A stretch of 19,351 nt of DNA. Source: JAHJEM01 sp043805315 (lineage in GTDB: Archaea > Nanobdellota > Nanobdellia > Woesearchaeales > JAHJEM01). The stretch spans positions 1 through 19,351 of the forward strand of contig JAZDID010000011.1 of assembly GCA_043805315.1 (NCBI GenBank). The letters are read 5' to 3'. The notes under the pieces were generated by a model, which saw only the letters and a program-made list of their open reading frames with translations, searched no databases and had not been told where the DNA came from. Shown here one piece after another: positions 1 through 5,263 of the stretch; position 1 is the first letter of the stretch; every line of letters starts with the position of its first letter. The position numbers and the translations under genes are program-made.

Positions 1-32
1 AATCACCTCAATAACAATAGGAAACAGAAAGA

Positions 33-40
33 TTTAAATA
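33..40 (+). promoter_or_regulatory. Box A promoter of the DUF2080 gene
   Basis: TTTAAATA is centred about 27 nt upstream of the ATG at 64. This is the spacing expected for a transcript starting at or next to the start codon, and the same spacing recurs at many genes here. Confidence 0.6.
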
Positions 41-63
41 TATATCTATATTTATTAATATAT

Positions 64-225
64 ATGACAAGAAGAATGAAACTCAAACAAGGAACAATCG
101 AATTCAGCGATCAATTTGAGGTTATCATCGAGAAAACCGTAACCAAATTTGGCACAGGAGCAAAACTAGACTGCCCAAAAGAATACCTCGGCAGAAAAAC
201 GTACATCCTCATAAGAAAAAAATAA
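64..225 (+). CDS. DUF2080 family transposon-associated small protein
   Basis: A 53-residue basic protein. Its core has the pattern of DUF2080 proteins, short archaeal proteins usually annotated as transposon-encoded: a strand-like FEVIIEKTVTKFGTGAKL segment, then C-P-K, then the K-E-Y-L-G-R-K motif and a short hydrophobic end (TYILIRKK). The fold is likely a small AbrB/SpoVT-like swapped-hairpin DNA-binding unit; that is an inference from the family pattern. The start at 64 fits a box A 27 nt upstream; a second Met at codon 5 is possible. No transposase lies in the window, so it may be a solo copy or the edge of an element lying to the left. It directly precedes the folded GC-rich element at 243-364. 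Recognition rests on the core motif and small size only. Confidence 0.7.
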   Translation: MTRRMKLKQGTIEFSDQFEVIIEKTVTKFGTGAKLDCPKEYLGRKTYILIRKK

Positions 226-242
226 GATGTGGGTAAAGGTCA

Positions 243-364
243 GGGCCAACCCCCGGTCGCGTCTGCGCTGGGTGGCGTGCGGCGCGCCGAGGGTTGGCTC
301 CTCCGGAGTGGCGCGCAGGATAAAACCCGCAGGTTTTATCCGTCGCACCGCCACCACCAGCGCA
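243..364. ncRNA. GC-rich folded element, copy 1 (candidate structured RNA or repeat)
   Basis: Far more GC-rich than its AT-rich surroundings, with nested self-complementarity. The outer stem is TGCGCTGG (264-271) with CCAGCGCA (357-364), continuing as GTGGC (272-276) with GCCAC (350-354) and GTGCG (277-281) with CGCAC (344-348), leaving C349 bulged. Inside are two arms: GCGCGCC (282-288) with GGCGCGC (310-316), and a perfect 10-bp hairpin GGATAAAACC (318-327) with GGTTTTATCC (332-341) closed by CGCA. GCCAACCC (245-252) is also complementary to GGGTTGGC (291-298) inside the first arm, a possible pseudoknot. The minus strand is homologous to 16588-16753. On that strand an AT-rich box (about 380-392) lies upstream of the outer arm. 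It could be a noncoding RNA or a palindromic mobile repeat. The rest of 226-458 shows no gene. Confidence 0.6.
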
Positions 365-478
365 TGCAAGAGATAATAAGAGAATTTATTACCACCAATA
401 CAAAGATTGTGCCAATTACGAGCCCAGTTGGATCCCCTGAAGGTAGTTAGGGATGCAGGGGCCCGTAGCGCAGCCTGG

Positions 479-520
479 CTACGTTGAATTCGAAGAATGC
501 AATCGGATTTGCTAAGGCAA
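479..520 (+). other. Noncanonical tRNA intron in the D loop (42 nt)
   Basis: Interrupts the D loop between G478 and A521. Splicing at GG^C and AA^A restores the common archaeal D loop AGCCTGGATA. The four-base central helix GCCT/AGGC with a three-base bulge on each strand is the signature recognised by archaeal tRNA splicing endonuclease. Confidence 0.75.
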
Positions 521-539
521 ATAGCGCGACAGCCTTCTA

Positions 540-585
540 CCTCGAACCAGAGGTTCGTGATCCTTCACGCCTCTGGCGCGAAGTA
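540..585 (+). other. Canonical tRNA intron at position 37/38 (46 nt)
   Basis: Lies one base 3' of anticodon TCT. The bulge-helix-bulge has central helix CTTC/GAAG and bulges TA^C and TA^A. The intron folds on CCAGAGG (547-553) with CCTCTGG (570-576). Confidence 0.85.
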
Positions 586-607
586 AGCTGTAGGTCGCGG
601 GTTCAAA

Positions 608-623
608 TCCCGTCGGGCCCATT
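608..623 (+). repeat. 16-bp direct repeat, copy in the tRNA-Arg 3' end
   Basis: TCCCGTCGGGCCCATT covers the 3' strand of the T stem, the acceptor strand, the discriminator and two bases beyond. It recurs exactly at 728-743, a period of 120 bp. Duplication of a tRNA 3' end is what site-specific integration at a tRNA leaves behind, but no integrase is seen here. Confidence 0.8.
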
Positions 624-639
624 GCAAGGAATGTATCAT

Positions 640-741
640 GGTCCGCGATAGCGGGAGAGAAGCGTCTCGCGGTTGTGCAGCTTTACGCTGCACGTAGGGT
701 TCTAGGGGTGCAACCCCTAGGTGAAAGTCCCGTCGGGCCCA
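640..741 (+). ncRNA. Cloverleaf-like folded segment ending in a copy of the tRNA-Arg 3' end
   Basis: A closing stem GGTCCG (640-645) with CGGGCC (734-739, one G-U pair) encloses three hairpins. The first is GCGGGAGA (651-658) with TCTCGC (665-670). The second is GTGCAGC (675-681) with GCTGCAC (687-693). The third is CTAGGGG (702-708) with CCCCTAG (714-720). The shape recalls a tRNA, but the T-loop signature is absent and no 5' GGGCCCG partner exists, so it is not a normal tRNA. It could be a tRNA-derived RNA, a tRNA remnant, or a tiny element inserted at the tRNA 3' end. No protein gene lies between 622 and 783. Confidence 0.35.
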
Positions 742-743
742 TT
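728..743 (+). repeat. 16-bp direct repeat, second copy
   Basis: Identical to 608-623. Here the sequence upstream (GTGAAAG) does not complete a T arm, so this copy is not part of a standard tRNA. Confidence 0.8.
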
Positions 744-744
744 T

Positions 745-755
745 CATATTTATTA
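745..755 (+). promoter_or_regulatory. Box A upstream of the two-TM protein gene
   Basis: CATATTTATTA lies about 34 nt before the ATG at 784. This would give a short leader carrying the GAGGTT ribosome binding site at 773-778. Confidence 0.45.
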
Positions 756-783
756 TTTCATTACGTCAAAAAGAGGTTGAGCA

Positions 784-1386
784 ATGAGAGAAGCAGGAAA
801 GATAGCGACATTCATCACCTCATTGCTCTCCCTTTGGCTGCTCTATCTCATCTATCCACCCTACAAGCTGATCGTTCTTGCGCTCGCGCTGTTCTGGTTC
901 CTGGTCTTCTGCATCTTCCTGAACATCAGGCAGAACACGAAATACATGAAGAAGATCTTTTCAGCATACGGATTCAGCGGAGGAGAGCTCGGCATCATCC
1001 GGGCAACCATGCTGAACGGCACATACAACAGCCATAAAGTCAATATTGCCTATGAGCCGAAATCATTGTATCCGACGTCATTGAACTATCTGAATTTCTC
1101 ATTCACCATCTATGTCTATGATGAGATCAGGAAACTCTCCTCAAACATCCTGGTTGTCAAGAAGAAAGGAAAGCTCATCACAGATTACGGCAACAACGAG
1201 AACATCAAGAAAGACCTTGAGCAGTTCATCGCAAACAAGCTCGCCAGCTTTCCCGAGTGCGAAGTCCTGATCACGACCGAAGGAATAAAGGCGAGCATGC
1301 ACAAGAAATACCTGAAAGAGGAAGGGCTGCTGGATCTGTTCATAGAAATGCTGGAGTACATCAAACTGGAGATGGGAAGTTCGTGA
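784..1386 (+). CDS. Membrane-anchored protein of unknown function
   Basis: A 200-residue protein that I do not recognise. Residues 8-26 and 28-48 form two hydrophobic helices joined by the tight turn YPPYK, so both ends probably face the same side of the membrane. The rest is soluble and mixed alpha/beta. A G-G-E-L-G-I-I-R segment lies near residue 66, a strand-rich middle contains LNFSFTIYVYDE, and charged helices run from about residue 135 to the end. The start is supported by a ribosome binding site, GAGGTT at 773-778, six nucleotides before the ATG, and by a box A at 745-755. It stands alone between the tRNA-Arg region and tRNA-Cys. The long regular frame and codon use like the neighbouring housekeeping genes support a real gene. 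Confidence 0.8.
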   Translation: MREAGKIATFITSLLSLWLLYLIYPPYKLIVLALALFWFLVFCIFLNIRQNTKYMKKIFSAYGFSGGELGIIRATMLNGTYNSHKVNIAYEPKSLYPTSLNYLNFSFTIYVYDEIRKLSSNILVVKKKGKLITDYGNNENIKKDLEQFIANKLASFPECEVLITTEGIKASMHKKYLKEEGLLDLFIEMLEYIKLEMGSS

Positions 1387-1405
1387 ACCAAATTATTCTC
1401 ACAAT

Positions 1406-1415
1406 CTTTATAAAC
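1406..1415 (+). promoter_or_regulatory. Box A promoter of tRNA-Cys
   Basis: CTTTATAAAC is centred about 28 nt upstream of the first tRNA base at 1439. It probably also drives the hydrolase and TrmI genes that follow without a gap. Confidence 0.65.
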
Positions 1416-1438
1416 ATCCTTAAAATTCATCTTCTTGC

Positions 1439-1511
1439 GCGGGGGTGGCCCAGCGGCTACGGCGGCCGCCTGCAGAGCGGCTTTTCGAGGGTTCGAGTCC
1501 CTCCTCCCGCT
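1439..1511 (+). tRNA. tRNA-Cys(GCA)
   Basis: The acceptor is GCGGGGG (1439-1445) with CTCCCGC (1504-1510) and one G-U pair. The D arm is closed by GCC/GGC. The anticodon arm is GCCGC/GCGGC with loop CTGCAGA, giving anticodon GCA at 1472-1474. The T arm is GAGGG/CCCTC with loop TTCGAGT. The discriminator is U73 (T1511), the known identity base for cysteine tRNA. No intron, and CCA is not encoded. The following coding gene starts three bases after the last tRNA base. Confidence 0.95.
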
Positions 1512-1513
1512 TT

Positions 1514-2065
1514 ATGAATTGTATTATCGTCCACGGATGCCCTTCGGACAATAAGAGTTTAAGTTACAACAAACACTGGATGCCTTGGGCACAAAAGGAA
1601 TTAATGAAGAGAAACATAAAGACAGTAGTTCCTGTAATGCCTTCACCTTGGAATCCAGATTATAAGAAATTCAAGGACGCATTTGAAAAATATGCCGTCA
1701 ATGAGGGCACCGTACTGATAGGCCATAGTTGCGGCTGTGCATTCCTTGTCCGCTGGCTAGGGGAAACCAAGAAAAGCATAGCTAAGCTCATTCTTGTAGC
1801 ACCCTGGAAAATCAATGATCGAGGCGACAAGTACAGAGAAGCATTTTACACATTTACAATAGACAGCACAATAAAGGACTGCGCGAAAAGTATCGTGATG
1901 TTCACCTCGGATGATGAAGAGCCTGCGGGTAAGGCAAGCTTGAGAATCTATCATACTGCTCTTGAAGGAAAAATAGTTAACCTCAAGAAACACGGCCACT
2001 ATACGATGAAAAGCATGGGGACAGAAATTTTCCCCGAATTGTTGGAGGAAATATTACGCAAATGA
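1514..2065 (+). CDS. RBBP9/YdeN-type alpha/beta serine hydrolase
   Basis: A 183-residue protein of the small alpha/beta hydrolase family that includes RBBP9 and YdeN. The strand-turn IIVHG (residues 4-8) supplies the oxyanion region. The nucleophile elbow is GHSCG with Ser72. The acidic residue is probably Asp133 or Asp134 in TSDDEEPAG, and the catalytic His is His162 in KHGHYT, so the triad is complete. The length matches the family (about 180-190). The substrate is unknown. The ATG at 1514 is chosen because the frame upstream runs inside tRNA-Cys; an ATG at 1445 would translate the tRNA. With only two bases between tRNA and start, translation probably follows 3' processing of the tRNA. The 3' end overlaps the TrmI start as ATGA, implying coupled translation. 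Composition is more AT-rich than its neighbours. Confidence 0.88.
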   Translation: MNCIIVHGCPSDNKSLSYNKHWMPWAQKELMKRNIKTVVPVMPSPWNPDYKKFKDAFEKYAVNEGTVLIGHSCGCAFLVRWLGETKKSIAKLILVAPWKINDRGDKYREAFYTFTIDSTIKDCAKSIVMFTSDDEEPAGKASLRIYHTALEGKIVNLKKHGHYTMKSMGTEIFPELLEEILRK

Positions 2066-2781
2066 AAAAAGTTCTCATATCATCGGACGGCTCGCATTTC
2101 ATCGTCGATACAGAGAAAGACTTCCACTGCAGGGATGGCATGATCAGGAAGGAACAACTTAAAGAAGGACCTGTGCAGACGAACAAAGGCACGATTTTTT
2201 ACTGCATGAACACGTCATTCGTTGACTTGTTTCGCCACTTAAAGCGCGGAGCCCAGATCATGCTTCCCAAAGACATCGCGACCATCATCACTGAGTCAGG
2301 CATGACCAGAAAGAGCGTTGTGGCAGATGCAGGCACTGGTTCAGGAGCACTTGCAGCATTCCTCTCTCTCTATTGCAAGAAGGTGTATAGCTTTGACATC
2401 AGGGATGACCACATCGCAATCAGCCAGCAGAACCTCGCGTTCCTTGGCATCAAGAATGTGCAGGTAGCAAAGCATGATGTTTACGCAGAGAAGCCCAAGG
2501 TGAAGGTGGATGTCTTTGTCCTTGACCTGCAGGAGCCTTGGAAAGCAATAGAGAACATTGCCAGCTGTATCAAACAGGGCGGCTTCCTGTTCTCCTACAA
2601 CCCACAGATCACGCAATCAATCGAAGTGGTGAAAACCCTCAAAGAAAGAGAGGATTTTATCGTGCTTCGAACTTTGGAGAACATCCAGCGTGATTGGGAA
2701 ATCCAGGGAAAAATCGTCAGGCCAAAGTTCGGGGAGATCGTGCACACAGGATTCATCACCATCGCACGCAAGCTCACCTGA
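2062..2781 (+). CDS. trmI: tRNA (adenine-N1)-methyltransferase TrmI
   Basis: A 239-residue class I SAM-dependent methyltransferase of the TrmI family, which makes m1A at position 58 (and also 57 in some archaea) in the tRNA T loop. It has the family layout: a small N-terminal beta domain (about 1-60), then the Rossmann domain. Motif I is DAGTGSG (89-95), the ribose-binding acidic stretch is FDIRD (111-115), and the catalytic-site motif is DLQEPW (155-160; most homologues have DLPEPW). The terminal R-P and HTGF elements fall at 220-231. Length is normal for the family, which acts as a tetramer. Its ATG overlaps the stop of the hydrolase, and both lie downstream of tRNA-Cys, so a tRNA and a tRNA-modifying enzyme probably share a transcript. 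Confidence 0.9.
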   Translation: MKKVLISSDGSHFIVDTEKDFHCRDGMIRKEQLKEGPVQTNKGTIFYCMNTSFVDLFRHLKRGAQIMLPKDIATIITESGMTRKSVVADAGTGSGALAAFLSLYCKKVYSFDIRDDHIAISQQNLAFLGIKNVQVAKHDVYAEKPKVKVDVFVLDLQEPWKAIENIASCIKQGGFLFSYNPQITQSIEVVKTLKEREDFIVLRTLENIQRDWEIQGKIVRPKFGEIVHTGFITIARKLT

Positions 2782-2809
2782 GCGCGAGAAAAAAATAGCA
2801 TATGAGAAG

Positions 2810-3385
2810 ATGAGGAAAAAGCCATTGAAAAAAGAGATCAGGATCCTCGGCATAGACGACACGCCGTTCAACAAGTTCCAGGACAAGGAGTGCAGGGTCA
2901 TAGGCGTCGTGTTCAGAGGCGGAGAATTCCTCGACGGCGTGGTCTCGACGACAGTGGAGGTGGACGGCATGGACGCGACTTTGAAATTGATCGAACTGGT
3001 CAACCTGACGAAGTTCCATGACCAATTGCGGGCGATCATGTTAGGCGGTGTTGCAGTCGCGGGGTTCAATGTGATCAACATCAGGAGGCTCTCTGAGGAG
3101 ACAGGCGTGCCAGTCATCGTGGTCATCCGCGACTATCCTGACTTTGACAAGATGTTTGCCGCGCTCAAAAAGCTCGGCATGCACGAGAAGGTCAAGCTCA
3201 TCGAGCGCATGCCCCTTCCGACAAAGGTCGACAACATCTATGTCCAGTATGCAGGCATTGAACTCAAGGAAGTCATGCAGATCCTCAAATTATCGTGCAC
3301 ACATTCGCACTTCCCTGAACCCTTGCGCGTGGCCCATCTAATCGGCCAGGGGCTCGTGTTTGGCGAGAGCAAGGGACGCGCCTGA
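2810..3385 (+). CDS. DUF99/UPF0215 protein, endonuclease V-like
   Basis: A 191-residue archaeal DUF99 (UPF0215) protein, a family with an RNase H-like fold related to endonuclease V and named endonuclease dU in some annotations; a role in repair of deaminated bases is inferred from that relation. Recognisable pieces are ILGIDDTPF (12-20), carrying the first acidic pair, GGVAVAGFNVIN (79-90), PVIVVIRDYPD (101-111) and the C-terminal FPEPLRVAHLIG (168-179). Length is typical. The ATG at 2810 is chosen because upstream codons in this frame lie within the end of TrmI and look non-native. It follows TrmI by 28 bp and is probably in the same operon; the ribosome binding site is weak. Its 3' end overlaps the convergent membrane-protein gene by 48 bp. 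Confidence 0.88.
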   Translation: MRKKPLKKEIRILGIDDTPFNKFQDKECRVIGVVFRGGEFLDGVVSTTVEVDGMDATLKLIELVNLTKFHDQLRAIMLGGVAVAGFNVINIRRLSEETGVPVIVVIRDYPDFDKMFAALKKLGMHEKVKLIERMPLPTKVDNIYVQYAGIELKEVMQILKLSCTHSHFPEPLRVAHLIGQGLVFGESKGRA

Positions 3386-4060
3386 ACTCGCGAAGTAGAG
3401 CAATACCGCAATGACGAAAGAGCGTACGAAGATCTTCTCTGCAATATCCCTGAAGAACTGCTCGGGAAATAGGGTGATCAGGAGAGAGTCTGCAGGAAAC
3501 TGCCAATTCCCTTGAGGAAAAAACAGGGAATGGAAGCCAGTGAACAAGAGCCCAAAGCCGCCGACCAATTCGAAAAGAAAAAGGAGAAGGATGATTGCGA
3601 GCGAAACCAGGCCCGCGATTCGTACCGCCTTGAAAATCCTCAAGAGGATCCTCCGGTAATCGAAGAGGTGCCGCTGCTTCCTGTTTTTTGAAAATGTTGC
3701 GCGGTGTTTCCAGAACACATGCACGAGAGCGAAGACGATGATGAGCACAGCGAAGCTGTAGATGATGAACATGAGCTGTATCACGCCCTTGACATCCTTG
3801 AGATGGAATTGCTCTTGCGGCGTGAAATGCTTCAGGCTGTCTCTCTGCTGATAATACGCGAAGAGGTTCTGGGTGATGTTGTGCGCTGTTTTCTCATCCA
3901 GCTTCTGGGAGGCGCCATTCTTCTTATGCTCTGAAGTGTAGAATCCCTGGTTGAAGACGTAGTGGCTGAACGAGCTCAGGAAGACTGCCAAGACAAGCGC
4001 GACGACAAACAGGAAGAACATGATGCGCTCTATCCTCTCTTTTCTCATTTTCATGGCCAT
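3338..4060 (-). CDS. DUF1461/TIGR01906-like integral membrane protein
   Basis: A 240-residue membrane protein with about four helices (residues 12-34, 93-117, 145-175, 207-232). The loop between helices 3 and 4 carries GNWQFP (184-189) and LFPEQFF (197-203), the hallmark of the DUF1461 (TIGR01906) family; a long extracytoplasmic loop follows helix 1. No biochemical role is established for the family. The frame stays open to 4309, but the start at 4060 (MAMKMRK) is preferred: a TATA-like box at 4083-4089 lies 26 nt upstream, the upstream extension overlaps the divergent lipoprotein gene, and positive charges just before helix 1 fit a native N terminus. Met codons at 4054 and 4048 are alternatives. 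Confidence 0.75.
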   Translation of the reverse strand: MAMKMRKERIERIMFFLFVVALVLAVFLSSFSHYVFNQGFYTSEHKKNGASQKLDEKTAHNITQNLFAYYQQRDSLKHFTPQEQFHLKDVKGVIQLMFIIYSFAVLIIVFALVHVFWKHRATFSKNRKQRHLFDYRRILLRIFKAVRIAGLVSLAIILLLFLFELVGGFGLLFTGFHSLFFPQGNWQFPADSLLITLFPEQFFRDIAEKIFVRSFVIAVLLYFASSGASLALAKHEPLAD

Positions 4061-4082
4061 GCAGAGGCACAACGCGAAAGGA

Positions 4083-4089
4083 ATTATAA
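4083..4089 (-). promoter_or_regulatory. Box A of the DUF1461-like gene
   Basis: On the minus strand TTATAAT is centred 26 nt before the ATG at 4060, predicting a leaderless message. It lies about 40 bp from the divergent box A at 4123-4129. Confidence 0.5.
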
Positions 4090-4122
4090 GGTTTGCGGTG
4101 GCAAGCCAGAAAAACAAAAAAG

Positions 4123-4129
4123 TTTTAAA
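4123..4129 (+). promoter_or_regulatory. Box A of the Cys-rich lipoprotein gene
   Basis: TTTTAAA is centred 26 nt before the GTG at 4152. This spacing is the main reason for choosing that start. Confidence 0.55.
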
Positions 4130-4151
4130 CCCTGGCAGCAATTTAAGTGTT

Positions 4152-5258
4152 GTGAAAGCCAGGGCACTGCAGAGGCACCTTTCTGTACTGATTCCCACCC
4201 TCTTCATGCTCATCCTCTTGCTAATCCTTCTGGCTTCCTGCACCACAGACAAGACCGGCAAGGCCTTCGGCAAGGTGAAGAACACCTGTTTTGAGAGTGA
4301 CGAAGGCAATGACCTGTTATGGACAGGACGGATCTATGGCGTCTCTGGAGGGATTCGCTTCAATCTTTACGACACCTGCTCGGGAAACATCCTGACAGAA
4401 TACTTCTGCGAGAGTGGCGAGAAGAAATCGGTTGAGGTCATCTGCGAGCAGGCATACGGCGAGGAGTACACGTGCAGGTTCAGCCGGTGCGAGAAGAAAG
4501 TCAAAGAATCACTGCCCGACATCATAGGCCTGTCTCCGGACAGCTGCAAAGACGATGACGGGGAATACAACTACACCTGGAAAGGGAATGTCTCAGGATT
4601 CAAGCAAGAGAGCAGGTATACTTTCCTTGATTACTGCGAGGACGCTGCCACGATTGTGGAACATTACTGCTATGGCGCTGCTGCAAAAGAGGCCCATATC
4701 CTTTGTGAAGAGCTGGGAAAGAGCTACAAGTGCTTTGACGGCCGCTGCGTCATTGTCCAAGAGAACCAGAGCATCTGTACAGACAGCGACGGGATAAACA
4801 CCACCATAAAGGGCTATGTCACTGGATTTTATTCAAACGGAAGCCAGTACCTGCTCTTTGATGCGTGCACTGAAAACCACCGTCAGGTTCTAGAAAACTA
4901 TTGCACTGAATCTCCGCCTGCAAGCGGGAATTGGCTGAACAACCAAACTTCACTATCCTGCACGAGCGGCTGCGTGAATGGCGCGTGCATCGTGACCAAC
5001 AACCAGACACTTATGAACAATTCCTGCGCAGACACTGACAACGGCATCATACAGGACGAGTTCGGCATCGCGTATGGATTCCAGAACAGCCATTTCATCC
5101 TCGTGTTCGACAGCTGCACCGGCAGCATGAACCAGAGCTGCGAGAACTGCACCTCTCCATCGCTCATCGAGAATTACTGCCTTGGCCTGCAATTGACGAG
5201 CACATTGGTGAATTGCACTGCAGAAAACAAGTCCTGCATGTTCGGGGAATGCAGCTGA
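4152..5258 (+). CDS. Exported lipoprotein with four Cys-rich repeats
   Basis: With a GTG start at 4152 this is a 368-residue precursor. It has a basic n-region (KARALQRH), a hydrophobic core and a lipobox LASC with Cys30, so it should be lipid-anchored outside the membrane. Four Cys-rich repeats follow, at about residues 46-113, 132-199, 209-279 and 292-367. Each runs C-x-D-x-D/E-G, a G-x-V/I-x-G turn, an aromatic strand ending in D-x-C, then E-x-Y/F-C, a Cys, and a closing C-x-x-G/S-x-C. This repeat type is widespread in DPANN surface proteins, and the cysteines probably form disulfides. Sequons (N-x-S/T) are frequent. The ligand is unknown. The frame is open from 4020, but a start there would put 44 residues before the signal peptide. 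A Met 11 residues before the lipobox Cys is another option. Confidence 0.8.
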   Translation: MKARALQRHLSVLIPTLFMLILLLILLASCTTDKTGKAFGKVKNTCFESDEGNDLLWTGRIYGVSGGIRFNLYDTCSGNILTEYFCESGEKKSVEVICEQAYGEEYTCRFSRCEKKVKESLPDIIGLSPDSCKDDDGEYNYTWKGNVSGFKQESRYTFLDYCEDAATIVEHYCYGAAAKEAHILCEELGKSYKCFDGRCVIVQENQSICTDSDGINTTIKGYVTGFYSNGSQYLLFDACTENHRQVLENYCTESPPASGNWLNNQTSLSCTSGCVNGACIVTNNQTLMNNSCADTDNGIIQDEFGIAYGFQNSHFILVFDSCTGSMNQSCENCTSPSLIENYCLGLQLTSTLVNCTAENKSCMFGECS

Positions 5259-5263
5259 GCGCC

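Larger units (their letters stand above)
459..621 (+). tRNA. tRNA-Arg(TCT) with two introns
   Basis: The acceptor stem is GGGCCCG (459-465) with CGGGCCC (614-620) and discriminator A621; CCA is not encoded. The T arm has loop TTCAAAT. Removing 479-520 and 540-585 leaves a normal 75-nt tRNA. It has D stem GCGC (468-471 with 524-527), D loop AGCCTGGATA, and anticodon stem ACAGC/GCTGT (529-533 with 587-591). The anticodon loop CTTCTAA gives anticodon TCT at 536-538. Both junctions have bulge-helix-bulge geometry: CTTC (534-537) with GAAG (580-583) flanked by bulges TAC and TAA, and GCCT (473-476) with AGGC (515-518) flanked by GGC and AAA. Decodes AGA. No box A lies at the usual distance upstream, so it may be cut from a longer transcript. 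Confidence 0.9.

Noticed and set aside
1..10. AATCACCTCA resembling the 3' end of 16S rRNA
   Set aside because: Archaeal 16S ends with GATCACCTCC. The base before ATC is A rather than G, and nothing more of the rRNA is in the window, so the match is too short to support a gene end.
229..450. Open frame of 73 codons on the plus strand and a 67-codon frame opposite
   Set aside because: Both run through the GC-rich palindromic element. The frames are open because of base composition, and no ribosome binding site or protein-like pattern is seen.
622..741. A second complete tRNA after tRNA-Arg
   Set aside because: Although the 3' end is identical to tRNA-Arg, there is no matching GGGCCCG 5' strand and no T-loop consensus. 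It is kept only as a tRNA-like folded segment.
675..1037. 120-codon frame on the plus strand overlapping the two-TM protein gene
   Set aside because: It overlaps the well supported gene at 784 in another frame and its residue pattern (many His and Arg) is typical of an out-of-frame shadow.
1445..1513. Longer hydrolase starting at ATG 1445
   Set aside because: It would translate tRNA-Cys itself. Hydrolase homology begins at the ATG at 1514.
4020..4151. 44-residue extension of the lipoprotein up to ATG 4020
   Set aside because: It would put a second hydrophobic segment before a clean lipoprotein signal peptide and overlaps the start of the opposite gene. The box A fits GTG 4152.
4061..4309. 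83-residue N-terminal extension of the DUF1461-like protein
   Set aside because: It overlaps the divergent lipoprotein gene, places the promoter inside the coding region, and does not match the start of the family.
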